Source of the DNA: Branchiostoma floridae
Lineage: Eukaryota; Chordata; Leptocardii; Amphioxiformes; Branchiostomatidae
Length of the DNA stretch: 50,836 nucleotides
NCBI RefSeq assembly: GCF_000003815.2
Contig: NC_049994.1
Span: forward strand, 12,362,702 to 12,413,537
Reading direction: 5' to 3'
Both the position numbers and the translations under genes were made by a program. The notes under the pieces are model-generated. The model saw only the letters and a program-made list of their open reading frames with translations. It was not told where the DNA came from and did no database searches. Position 1 is the stretch's first letter. Each line of letters opens with the position of its first letter. Below are positions 33,426 to 44,330 of the stretch, piece by piece.

Positions 33426-34085
33426 GGTATCCTGTGGATTGACTATTAACATTGTTGGCTGTCAGACAAAAACCTTGGTCTGTTTGCGGTAAACTGTGGT
33501 TTCTTGACAAGGCTGTCTACAGCTTTAAAGTTATTTCTGTCTCAGACTTTTTTTCAGGCACTCATGTTCTAAATTTCTGTCATTTTAATTTTACGAAAAT
33601 CCATTTTGATCAGTTCCAATGTCAGAAAGTTAGATTTTTGGGTTGGACAGGGCAAAGTTTTTCCAAACTTGTTTCTGTCTAGGACAGAGGGACAGGTCCT
33701 AGAGACAGCCCCAATTTGAGGTACCCCACAGATTTGACTATTAACATTGTTGGCTGTTGGACAAAAGCTTTGACCTGTCTCAGGTAGACTGTGATCCTTG
33801 ACAGCGCCGTCTACAGCTTTGAATTTTTTCCATCCCACTCATTCTTTAGGAGCCCACGTTCTCATTTTTTGGTTAAATCTGGCATTTTAATTTTGTGAAA
33901 AAAAATGTTTTTATCAATTTCAATGTCAAGAAGTTTAGGTTTTTTTTGTCTGACAGGGCGAAATTTTTCCCAACTAGTTTCCGTCTGTTTTGAGGTATCG
34001 TGCAGATTCGACTATTAACTTTCTTGGCTGTGGGACAAAAGCCTTGGCCTGTCTGGGGTAGACTGTGCTCTCCTTGAACATGTCA
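33426..34085 (+). repeat. Tandem repeat, period about 275-295 bp, 2.3 copies
   Basis: GACTATTAACATTGTTGGCT starts at 33441, again at 33736 and, diverged, at 34010. Each unit continues through GTCTACAGCTTT and a CATTTTAATTTT...AATGTCA block. It belongs to the same dispersed family as 15690-16021 and 36797-37020. Confidence 0.8.
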
Positions 34086-34939
34086 GTGTGGTTGATACCA
34101 GCTGTCAGAGTCTACAGCACAGAGGCCACCACACCCCCCTCCCACACATGTAGGTGGCTGCCACGTTGTAGTGGGGAGTTTCAAGGTCAAGTGTTGTGTT
34201 TGCGGAGGGCTTGTTGTTACAACACGCTACCGTGTGTACACTGTTTGTTCTCGACTGTTTGTGCCAATGTCCAGCGCACTTGTTAAAGCCCTCTTGAGTC
34301 CCTGATATACTGAAATGCTCCAGTTTTATGGGGCAAAGTCCTCGTGATTTCAAGTGCAAGATTCGATTCAAACACTTCAAATACTAAACTTTGTATAAAC
34401 GTAAAGTACAATTTTCTTCATTTTGATAGCGGAGAAGAGAAATTACAAATGCTCGATCTGCACATTCAAGAAATGCGCTTACCTTGAAACAAAGAGCAGA
34501 TAAAACCATATGGCATGGACTTTATGTTTCTATATGTGATGAAAAGTGATCAGTTTACTCGTAAAGTTTACAGTTTACTTGTAAAGTTCTCTTATTTGAC
34601 ATCCAGAAGCAGGTCATAGGAAAGAAACGAGGTTACCCTAATTAGGAACGTGACAGGGAGAACAACCCGAGTACCTACACAAACCACCTGTCTGTGGTTG
34701 CCATGGCTACCAGATGAGAGACACCTGTAGCCAAGTAGGGGTTGATGAAGGATGTAATCCACACATTGGAGCTTCTGGTCATTTTCTTGATTTTTTAAAG
34801 TAAGAAGGATGTTGTAACACAGTGTGATGGTAGCTTTAAACAAGTGCCTTATAATGGTTTGAAAATTGCAGTTCAACTGTGGACAGTGTAACTTGGGGAG
34901 TTATGGATATTTATGATATTTGAGATAGCACTAAAGTAT
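34086..34939. other. Non-coding sequence
   Basis: No gene recognised. Overlapping frames of 73-94 codons occur on both strands without supporting signals. Confidence 0.45.
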
Positions 34940-35130
34940 GAATTCAACAGTGTACCCTCTAGTGGCTTGCTATGGTACAACAGTAGAGCTTCAAGCTTTT
35001 ATATCACATGTTCTAGATATATCATGGTCAGGATTTTTAAGTCAGAGATAGCTACTAGTCTTTGTAGGAAGTGGTTTCATTTTGGACCCCCTAGCAGATA
35101 TCTTTTGGAACTGCAGGGCCTTTTTTGTTG
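34940..35130 (+). repeat. Copy of the CCCCCTAGCGGC-type dispersed repeat
   Basis: GTACCCTCTAGTGGCTTG and, 130 bp later, GGACCCCCTAGCAGATATC...TTTTGGAACTGCAGG match the paired modules at 19645 and 19778, with the same spacing. Confidence 0.6.
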
Positions 35131-35694
35131 AAGACTTTGGCTGTACCACAAACTGGCATGCATACAAAACCGCAGTCTTTCCCAAGTGGGTTGAACCCTT
35201 CTTGTGGGGCTGGTGCTTTCAAAGCCAGACCAATTAATGCTGGAGGGACATGTTTAGTCTAAAGACAGCCAGGCTTGTCCTGCCTGCTGTGTGGGGAAAG
35301 TGGTGTCAGGGAGAGATCTACATGTAGAGTCATGAATGGATGTCAGCTGTGCTTAACCTCCTGTGAGTGTGGTGTGAGGTTGTACATGTGTAGGAAGCCC
35401 TATTAGGACTGAAGTACCTGACACTGGTAGTGTGCATACATGCTGCGAAGTTCAGTGGTTGGTGACAGTTCCTCTGGACCAAGATGTCATGTGTGATTTC
35501 TGGTCAACGATAACAGCTAGGATTCGAACTAGGTTTCGAACTCACAACTTCTTGGCATGCTACAAGTGTAATGATGCAATATACAAACTTGCTGTTATTA
35601 GAGCCCATTTATTAAGAGCTACATTTAGCAAGGATTGACTTAAGTGTTATAGCAACATTTACCTCAAAGTAGCTACGTCCGCTCCCAAGCTTGT
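35131..35694. other. Non-coding sequence
   Basis: No gene recognised. The short frame at 35432-35638 is unsupported. Confidence 0.45.
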
Positions 35695-36010
35695 AGCTGT
35701 CAAGTTTTCCATTTACCTCAAATGCTCTTCATCTTTCAATCCATCCATCTCATCATCTATAGCAATGTCCAAATCTCTCAATTTGGAAGCATATATTACA
35801 TTCAAGAATGCTGCAATGTAGTATCTTTCGCCTTACAGTTGTCTGCAATAAGTGCATGACAAGTTTTCCATTTTCTGCAAAATTTAATGCTCCTCATCTT
35901 TCAACTATCTCATCTCCTGTTGTAATGTCCAAATCTCTCATTTCTTTGGCACACACACTGTAGAACGCTGCAACAGAGTCTCTTCGGCTAGTTGTCTTCA
36001 ATAACTCCAT
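35695..36010 (+). repeat. Tandem duplication, about 170-bp unit
   Basis: CAAGTTTTCCATTT, GCTC.TCATCTTTCAA, AATGTCCAAATCTCTCA, GCTGCAA and CTTCGCC/CTTCGGC recur in order at about 35700 and 35868. Confidence 0.7.
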
Positions 36011-36139
36011 CACTGTCTGCTGTACAAATCAAAACCAGTAGATGGCTGTGACAAGATACATAAATTGGACAGATGGAAAAATTGACATCGTAAGATTTGT
36101 ATTCTTCAGGTGTCCATCAGATGTAGGTACCACATGATA

Positions 36140-36650
36140 TTTAGTGCAATACCATTCTGACAACTTGACAGATAGCATCCACCCCCTCCTCTGTAATAAA
36201 GATTTGTGGATTTGTCGATTCTTTCAAGTGACATATCGGACTATGTACACCTATCAGGAGGAGATGGATGTATCCTCAGGAGTACTGGACGTTCCTCTGT
36301 TGACGGAGAGGACATGTCAGTTTTGACATTTAAGTCCGATAGATCATCTCGCAAACAGAATATTGGTCTGTGATCTACCTGCGAAGAGAGTACATCCCCA
36401 ATCGCGATCCATCTCGGAGCCAAAACCCTCGAGTATCATTCTTGACACATCTCCAAATGAAAGACGTTCCTCTTATAGAAGCATTGTTGCCTGGTATCTC
36501 AACTTTTGAAGTGTGTAGTGCCGTTATTAAAGCAGAGAGCATGCAGCGATAGTTTGAAAGACCTTGGGGCTTTGATACTGGCAAGCTGATAAGGTTGTGA
36601 AGTCGGAATTTTCCCCTGTCTGTTCCAACCACCAAATCCAATCAACCATA
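36140..36650. promoter_or_regulatory. Unique patch, candidate regulatory DNA
   Basis: Balanced composition, no repeat match and scattered CpG. Short frames on both strands (60-88 codons) are unrecognised and overlap one another. It could be a conserved non-coding block. Confidence 0.15.
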
Positions 36651-36796
36651 ATAATTGCCTATCTCTTTCTCCATATCCTACCCGCCCTGTGGTAATTTCA
36701 CCTGATACTTTCCTTGTTGACTGGAATAGGGGATTACTCTGTTGCTCATGCTAGTCACCGTGCGTTCATTCTGTGTGTTGTCTCAACTCTCAAGCT

Positions 36797-37020
36797 TTAA
36801 AGTTTTTTCTGTCGGTCTCATTGTCTAGGAGCCCATGATGTTGATTTTTGTTGTTGAAGCTGTCATTTTACATAGAAGCTTATAAAAGTACTACATTTTC
36901 ATTAATTCCCTGTCGTGAAGTTCAAATTTTTTGCAAGGACTGGGTGAAATTTTGTTTGTTTGTCTCAACAAGCAAATTTCTGTCTGGGGACGGAGAGTTT
37001 GGTCCTAGAGGCAGCCCTGA
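36797..37020 (+). repeat. Copy of the GCAGCCCTG-ended dispersed repeat
   Basis: Shares AAGCTTTAAAGTTTTTTCTG, TAGGAGCCCA, the GGGTGAAATTTTG block and GTCCTAGAGGCAGCCCTG with the copies at 15690-16021 and 33426-34085. Confidence 0.6.
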
Positions 37021-37554
37021 TCACAATTTTCACAACTCTCTAAGAAGAGATTTCCAGCTTTTGAAGTTTACTTGGTAGATATTGGCCTAGCATATACGAA
37101 GCAAACCTAGCAAGGTAGAAAGGCATTGAATCATGTCTATAGCAAGCCATAGCCTAACCTCTGCTTGGAAAGAAAATATCGAATTTACGAGGTAGTTTTA
37201 AAAAACCCTATTCTATACAACAGTTGGATTAGCACACAGACTCTTTTCAATACCCTTTTTTTATAGCTCACATGTTTTCATCATGGATGTCTTATATGAC
37301 CATCAACTCAGCCATGTGTGAAATTAACAGCTTGCGTGCTCCTTTACAGTATACAATGTAGTTATCGTAATTCCAATACTTTGTATTGTCTTGGAAATAC
37401 AATTTAGAATGAGGGATAATTCATTTGGAAGGTCTACGACTAGTACGAGGTATCTTTTTTCCTTTTACCGTAATTTTGTGTATGAGTGTGTTAGAATTCT
37501 TCTGTGTCTTTCTTTGGTTATGAAAATATAAAATAATATTCGATTAGTTGCATC
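37021..37554. other. Non-coding sequence
   Basis: A lone reversed MITE terminus CCTAACCTCTGCTTGGA lies near 37153-37169. Nothing else was recognised. Confidence 0.45.
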
Positions 37555-37785
37555 CTTGTGGTGTACTGGTCTGTGCACTATGCTACTTCACCACATTTGG
37601 ATCAAATTCTGTTTAGACGAGGTCAGTGCTCGTGCCCATGTGTAGACGAGATTAGAAAAGAGTCATCATTTCTGATGGGGACATAGAGACAATGCTCCCG
37701 TGTGTGCGGAAGCTTACGGTATCAAACCACTGCACATAAAAGAACCCATCACACTTATCGAGAAGAGTATGGGGGACTCAGTATG
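37555..37785 (+). repeat. SINE copy with a degenerate tRNA-like head
   Basis: The head GTGTACTGGTCTGTGCA...GGATCAAATTCTG (about 37560-37612) resembles decayed A and B boxes. The body contains GGGGACATAGAGAC, then GCACATAAAAGAACCCATCA and ACTTATCGAGAAGAGTA. That last part matches the minus-strand SINE body at 22130-22300. Confidence 0.6.
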
Positions 37786-38169
37786 CTTAGCTAAAATATC
37801 TGACCCCAGTGAAGCACTACTAGCTAACAAAAAAGCACCATGCTTCGTCCTTAGTCTGAGGTCGCCAGTTTTACCGTTCCAAGAATTGTTGGCGCGCCCA
37901 CCAACCACCAGAGGGGCTCAGCATACTGTTATGTTTCCATGGTAACCTATTTTGAGCAGCCCTCCATTTGGTACCTGTCACAGCCCACAAGTGGAATTCC
38001 AGTAAAAGCCAGAAAACACCAGGTGGTAGAAAAACTCTGTCTGGCAGGTTCAAATGTCCTGATCTGACAACTGGGGGAGTAAGACCTGCACAAGCAGTTC
38101 AGGTACACATAGGTGAGAAACTGAACAAAGTCTTTGTATTCAACAGGACAAGCTACCAGTCTTGCCATA

Positions 38170-38233
38170 GCCTGGATACCAGACCCAGCCAAATAGATAT
38201 TTTTGAGATCGGGCTGGGATCTGGTATCCAGGC
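38170..38233. mobile_element. Short hairpin MITE with GCCTGGATACC termini (64 bp)
   Basis: The arms GCCTGGATACCAGACCCAGC and the reverse complement of GCTGGGATCTGGTATCCAGG pair almost fully, with a short AT loop. TA flanks both ends. Confidence 0.8.
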
Positions 38234-38309
38234 TAGTCTTGCCAAGGAGGGTGTAGGCAGTGTAAGCCTTGTGCGATGCAAACAATGGGATACATTTCTT
38301 GCGGTTTGA

Positions 38310-38655
38310 ACCATGGTTTGAGCTTTTCCTAATGCTGGTATATCTAGCTGGCAGGGAAGCAAGAGGTACCCAGTTGGTTATGTTAGCTGTTGGGAGAAAC
38401 TACTGTATGGTATATGTGTGTGGTGTAAATACATGTATTGTGGTTGTGTCAGTATAAACAAGCTATATGTACATGGCTGTTTGGGTGGTTTGAGCTTTTC
38501 CTAATGGTATATCTAGATGGCAGGGAAGCAAGAGCTACCCTGTTGGTTGTGTTGGCTGTTGGAAGAAGCTGCTATACAATGTGTGTATTGTGGTTATGTC
38601 AGTATAAACAGGCTATATATGTATATATAGGACATGGCTGTAGGGTGGGGTAGTA
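38310..38655 (+). repeat. Tandem duplication, about 175-bp unit
   Basis: GGTTTGAGCTTTTCCTAATG, GGTATATCTAG, TGGCAGGGAAGCAAGAG, TATTGTGGTT.TGTCAGTATA and ACATGGCTGT recur at 38313 and 38489. Confidence 0.85.
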
Positions 38656-39365
38656 TGTTGGCTATGTGTTGATTTACATTGGCTGTGGTGTGCATTAAAA
38701 CATGTCCAGGGAAAATGTAAACCAGGACAACATAGTTCCTGTGATGTTGGTGGGTGGAAAGAATCAGGCCAGGGTCAGGGCAACATGTCTCCTTTTATCT
38801 TGACAAACAACCCCGTTAATTCTTAAAGAAGAACTTGGTCTGGACTTTGGATGGGGTCTATGCCCTGTTTAAATAGAATGTTATAGTAGATATAAGCTTT
38901 TTGTACTTATATATTTGTGCACCTGCCAATGTAAATCTGAGAGTTTATAAGGTGAAAGGGGTGAAAACCCATGGGAGAGTTGGAAGGTTTTCTTTGCAGT
39001 TTTGAATATGTAAAAAATTAAATCTCTTGAACATAATATTATTCATTAAACTTCTGCATAGTTTTGTAAGGTATGATAATGGTTTTTCAACCCCCAGATA
39101 TTTGTGGAGCTCAAAAGCTGTCAGGATTAGTCCACTTCAAGATGGGTGTGGTTCAGGATACTTTTTTCCTCTCTTTTTGTTACAAAGTATTGCCTTTCTT
39201 GTTGAGAAAATATTTCTAAATCAAAGTCACTATTTTTGTTCTGCAAAAAAATATGTTGTGCAGTCATGATAGTTTTTTCCTCAATGAAGAGTGGCCTGCG
39301 TGCCAATTTGAGCTTTTCATGAATGAAAAAATGTTCAACCAAACAATTTATTAATGATTTAATTT
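38656..39365. other. AT-rich non-coding sequence
   Basis: No gene or element recognised. Confidence 0.5.
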
Positions 39366-40060
39366 CTGAAAACATCAGCTGAAGGATCGGACGTGACGTT
39401 TGACTTCACCTCTGTGCCATCTTGCCCCGACATGACAAAGTCTGTGTCAACAGCTATGGGAGAGCTCCTCTATATTTGAACAGAACTATTTATACAGCTA
39501 TCATCAGTTATCAACGTTGAGCCTAAACATGTGACATTGCCAGACAATGCCATTAACTGAGACAATCTCTTTAAGAGAATGGTATGGCCGCCAGTAGAAA
39601 ACATATACAGACGCTGCTACAAGAGTTATCGCCTGACAGTTTAGTTCCTTTTCCTCCCACTAATTAACTGCTATGATAAACGAGTTGGGTTAGAGGGTCA
39701 CAGTATCAGAGAGAACAGACACTAGACCAGGGGAGATATCGTAGTGCTATAACATATTTGCATAATGGTGAGAATATAGGGCAGACGTATATCTCCTCCG
39801 TTGTCTGTCCGGCGTAGGACTGACCCATCCAGATGTTGACACTGACATTCATGAATTTCTGGACCGTGTCCCACCGATCCCACCCATAGTATGTCTATTA
39901 ATAGTGGGAGAGAGATACCCCTATCTTTAGCGCCGGCTACAAAATCGTGTTAGCATTGATAAGAACAGCAGATCTGTCAGACTCCATTGTGTTCGGGGAT
40001 TAATAAAGGTGGTAGGAGAAGGTGGTGAATTCCCGGGAAGATTCCGCCAGGCAGTGACGC
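39366..40060. promoter_or_regulatory. Unique high-complexity patch, candidate cis-regulatory DNA
   Basis: Contains TAATTAACTG (39661-39670), an ATTTGCAT octamer (39756-39763), GATAAG (39958-39963) and several GATA/TATC cores, with balanced base composition and no repeat match. Regulatory function is inferred. Confidence 0.2.
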
Positions 40061-40094
40061 TGTCTACAGGGCTTACCTGGATGTCTTGGAGGAC

Positions 40095-40136
40095 CAGATT
40101 GCTTTGCAATAACCAGAGCAGATTGCTATGCAATAA
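40095..40136 (+). repeat. Direct pair of CAGATTGCTNTGCAATAA 18-mers
   Basis: Two copies (40095-40112 and 40119-40136) differ at one base and start 24 bp apart. Each contains ATTGC..TGCAAT, a short inverted motif resembling bZIP (C/EBP-like) sites. Confidence 0.7.
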
Positions 40137-40204
40137 GCGGGGAGGTCAAAAGGTGAGGGTTTAATGTACACATGACGCACATGTAAGAGAGGTGGGAAGT
40201 ATTG

Positions 40205-40560
40205 CTGTTTGTGTGTGTGTGTGGGGGGGCACTCTGTGAGAAAGCACCATAGGCTGTCACGATTTTGGACTTCATACATGAGTATTACATTTACACCCAT
40301 GAAAATGGAGATATGGGTTGGTGTGTCTGTCTGTGTGTTTCCAGATATTTACCTCCATGAAAAATGGAGGTATAGTTTTAGGTGTGTATGTGTGTGTCTG
40401 TCTGTTTGTGTTTCCATATATTTGTGGCCAGCATCAACTTTAGAACCTCTGAATAGATTGTGATGGTATTTGGTATATGAGAACTAAGAAGGTCTTATAC
40501 TAAAGGAAGACAACACTCAATGTCGACTGCAGCTCCTGGTGACTTGCCTAGGCACTGCAG
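40205..40560 (+). repeat. TG-rich composite repeat copy
   Basis: TG runs (40209-40225 and about 40380-40410) surround a duplicated CCATGAAAATGGAG phrase. They are followed by CAACTTTAGAACCTCTGAAT and TTTGGTATATGAG, the module of the repeat at 19500-19904. Confidence 0.65.
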
Positions 40561-42128
40561 CAAAACTTCTAGTTTCTGTATCTTCTCTCCAGGTTTGTAG
40601 GTAGTGGTGATAATGGTTGTAGTTTGAGCTGTGACACTTGTGTACATAGATTGTCCGTTGCCACATGAGAGTCGGATCCAAGGTCAGTTCACACAGGACG
40701 CTAATTTTTCCAGCTGTCCTAGTGAGCAGGGGATGACATTCTGACCAATTTTGGCCAAGGTCAGTTTACAAACTAGCCATTATGTCCATGCGTGATTCAC
40801 AGCATGTGCAATTCCCTAAAGACTATGTTATAGTGTATTCATTCCATCTGAAAAATATTCTGAAGATGAGAGCATGGACTGAAAAAAGCATTCTTACTGA
40901 CTGAAGAAACAGATTTGTCTGATTTAAAAATTTAGAAATCTACTGCCTGAAGCCTTCAAAAGTGTGGTAGCTTTTGACAGTAGCAAAAGGTATGAAAGGT
41001 ACATTTGATATAAAAAATGTTGTTCTAAAGCTGTATCAAAGCTGTGATAGTGGAAGCAACTCATTCAAGATGAGGTTTTGCTGCCAGCAAAGATTCAAAT
41101 TTTGCCCATCTTATAAGTATACATGCGATACTGCGAGTTTTGCTGAAGGCTAAAATATAACAGAAACCATCGTCCACGCTCTGTGACAATGTCTTGGCTG
41201 GAATTGGAAATGCCTTTCACTGTCTCTCTCTGCTGACCCACTTACACAAGTTACAGAAGAACAAAGTAGGTCTTCTCTAGCCTGGGAGCAATTATCCATC
41301 CTTCATGTATGTCTCAAAGGCCTCCTTTTCTAAGATGTCTTAGAGTAGGAGTTGGTGTATTAGATCTCTGTCCGCCCAGTAGACAAAAGTGTAGGAGGAA
41401 GGAGTTGCCTTCAGGGCTAGAAATAGCCACTTTGCAGAAAAACGTCAATGATTGCAGATTAGCAGGAGTAAGAACGAAAATTATTTCACAGGATGAAAAA
41501 TTTTAGGATTGGCACAATGTATTACAAGTTTTGATAAGATCCCTAAGATGCCTAAAAGCCAATCACAAACTCAAATTCACATCATATATGTACATGAAGT
41601 GCATTTTTTAAAGCCACAAAGCTGTTTATGATGAAAATATATGCTGAGAAGGCCATAGGGTAAGAACCTTGGCCTGGCTGCGTATTCGTTAAAAGATTTT
41701 TTTTAAATCACAGGTAAAATTTTGGATAAGAAATCAGAATTTTGAGCCCTAATACTATTGCCTGAAAGATGAATGTAGTACAAAGGTTGTTTGATTGATG
41801 TTGTCTTTCTTCTATGCACATGATAGATGTTGCTTTCCTCAAAGGCAAAGGAAAATGGGCCATTTGCTAAGTAAGCTCTTGTCCTACTTTCCTGAGTATT
41901 TTTATCTTGCACTCAATCCTAACAACTTGAATGAATTTATAGCTTGGAAATATCAACTGAGCGCAGTCTGGCCAATGGTGATATATAGAGCCGTGTATCA
42001 AACTGTTACTTTCCAAGTCACTTTGGGTTCATGTATACCTAGTCAGAGATTACACATTTACGGTCTTGTACAGTTTCTCACATCTGCAGTTGTTGTTGAG
42101 CATAGAGAGTTGAGCATAGAGAGCCATA
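40561..42128. other. AT-rich non-coding sequence
   Basis: A plus-strand frame of 146 codons (41795-42235) ends inside the MITE at 42129-42213 and is not recognised. No gene is supported. Confidence 0.5.
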
Positions 42129-42213
42129 GCCTGGATACCAGACCCCAGCCTGATCTCAAAAATGTCTATCATGTGATAGAAATAGACATTGAGCTGGGGT
42201 ATGGTATCCAGGC
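42129..42213. mobile_element. Hairpin MITE with GCCTGGATACC termini (85 bp)
   Basis: GCCTGGATACCAGACCCCAG pairs with the right arm CTGGGGTATGGTATCCAGGC with few mismatches. Internal AATGTCTATC and GATAG..ATAGACATT arms extend the hairpin. TA flanks both ends. Confidence 0.8.
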
Positions 42214-42371
42214 TAAGGGGGCCCCTAAGCTGTGATTTGTACTGCCTACACTGAGACTTGGGCCCCTACACTGTGTTTCAACCATAATCTTTTAGAGTAG
42301 ATTACAGTATAATTATTTAAAACATGAAATAGAATACATGTATATACTGTCTACTTTTTCCAGGTAGTGAA

Positions 42372-42641
42372 TCTCTCTATTCACACATGATTGATGTTTC
42401 AGCCAGGAGAACCATGTGATTTGGTTTTCCTTGATAATGACCTCATTGTGTCTTTGTGATCACCTGTAAAGATGTACAAAAGACCAACAATTATCACCTA
42501 CTTGTGGCAACACTTTCACTATGAATATAGACAATTACAAAGACATTATCACGACAATGAGAATTCCAAGGTGATCACAACTTCATTGTCTTCTCCTGCA
42601 TTGTCTTCAGGAAGATTGAGCTATATGTGTGAATAGGTGAG
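42372..42641. mobile_element. Possible palindromic element
   Basis: CTATTCACACAT (42377-42388) is the exact reverse complement of ATGTGTGAATAG (42625-42636). Inside, CATTGTG..TTTGTGATCACCT and AGGTGATCACAA...CATTGTC are partly complementary. No target duplication was confirmed. Confidence 0.4.
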
Positions 42642-42668
42642 AAATACTAATCTCCAGGCAGATTTACC

Positions 42669-42743
42669 TGTGGCATCAGGAGTTTAGCTGGCCAAGGAGT
42701 GTTCTGAGCCACCCCAATGGCCAGCTAAACTCCTTATGCCACA
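42669..42743. mobile_element. Near-perfect hairpin, 25 of 26 bp arms
   Basis: TGTGGCATCAGGAGTTTAGC...TGGCCA and TGGCCAGCTAAACTCC...TGCCACA pair with one mismatch around a 23-bp loop. Just upstream, CTAATCTCCAGGCAGAT resembles the CTCCAAGCAGAT MITE terminus, so this may be the core of that family. Confidence 0.75.
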
Positions 42744-43869
42744 AAGGTTTTGATCTGAGTTGTCCAGTATGGCAATGAGCCTAATGAAGTAGTGCCAACA
42801 TGACAAGTATGAAGAAGAAAGAGAATGCCAGTGGGAAGCTGGCTTGTACTGTAGCCAGCAAAAGTTAAAGGTGCACTATGAAGAATTAGGACAACACAGA
42901 AAGTAGGTTTTGCTAACATCTAGCTAGCCTGTATTTACTGGTACCACCAAAAATGTTTGTCATATTGCATTTACGAAATTAGTAATGCAAATTTCCAAAA
43001 TTTTGTCTGTAAATGTCAATAAAGTGATTCTTTCTTTATCAAGAATATGTTCAAATTTGCCGCCCAAATCCGAGACCGAGCCCCTTTACTTTTAAGTTTG
43101 TTCCTCCCTCTCCAGATAGTTAAGGTTAACAGGAGTTTAAGGGCTTGAGCAGCACCTGGGTCAAGTGGAACACCCAGGTGAGCACACCGCGCGGACAAAA
43201 GAAGTGTTTCTGACGGTGGTGTGTGGCCCTACAAGGAGAGTGTTTTGGAACGAGTCCATTGAAATAATGCACAACAACAGCTGGTCAGGTGACAAAAGAT
43301 ACAGCCTAGCCTGGAGTTGAAGCACTTGGTGTATTTATAACATTTTGGGACAAACTATCATGTTGTAATGTTACAAAAACTTCTTCTTGTTGAACAGTTT
43401 TCAAATATCTTTGTTCTTGTTTCTCTCTAAATTGAAAAGGATGTTAACAGCTAGAAAGGCAACATTTTCATGAAAATACAAAATGTTTTCTCTATAGCCC
43501 TTTGTCAAGCTACTGGCACACAATGCTATACCATTAGGCTCTTCCTATAATATCAGGTGCATGAGAGTAAGATAGAACTGCTAATATTTACAATCTACAG
43601 CTTATATCCTAATGCTAAGGTCTAAGCTATGATTGGCTCCTGACAGAAGAAGAACTAAAAAGAACACACCAACAAAAACAATATGTTTTCTCTACCAGGA
43701 AAATGTAATAACAGCTTTCTAAATGCTACTGTAACTTATCATCTTCTATCTACCTGCGAAGATTAAGGCTCCTTATCATATGTCAACAAATTCATACTTA
43801 CAGGATTACAAAACGCTCAGGTAAAGTGTTTTAATGCACTACGTGTAAAGCTACAGAGGAAACTCTATC
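42744..43869. other. AT-rich non-coding sequence
   Basis: No gene or element recognised. Confidence 0.5.
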
Positions 43870-44330
43870 TCCACTATTGTCTTCTGTAAGCATTTCCTTA
43901 CACCTATCCACAAATCTCAGAAATCCGTGCAAATCTCAGCCCTTTGAAAACGTTCGCAGTTGCCGTAGCGATGTGCCTGTAATGTCACACCGTCTGATTT
44001 AATTTCAGAGTGCCAACAGTGTAAAATTGGAGCTGGAACTCCCCCATTTACCACTGCTTTGCAGTATGGTGAATGGTTGTTAAGCAGGCCTCCCCGTTAA
44101 TGCCAGGTTGGGAAGAATCCGGGTCTTGTAATTGTTCCAGTCGGCCGACAAGCACTTGGGTGACGTGCCGCGAATGTTAAAAGCTCGCGGTGTGCGCCGT
44201 TTTTGACAAATTGTTTACGCTGATGGTTAAATTGCTGTTATTTGTAGCCAACTGAAGAGCTTCTTTGCTTACGGCACACCTAGGATCAACTAGACGTTTT
44301 ACATGACTGGCTTGGGGCAAGTATCATTCT
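43870..44330. promoter_or_regulatory. Unique patch, candidate regulatory DNA
   Basis: CpG-bearing, repeat-free and more complex than its flanks. It includes TTGACAAATTGTTTAC (44204-44219), with a forkhead-like TGTTTAC, and homeodomain-like ATTAA cores. The role is inferred only. Confidence 0.18.

Noticed and set aside
38153-38362. Frames on both strands over 37947-38362
   Set aside because: They run through a 64-bp MITE hairpin and overlap each other on opposite strands.
41795-42235. 146-codon plus-strand frame
   Set aside because: Its end lies inside a hairpin MITE and its composition is not protein-like enough to call.
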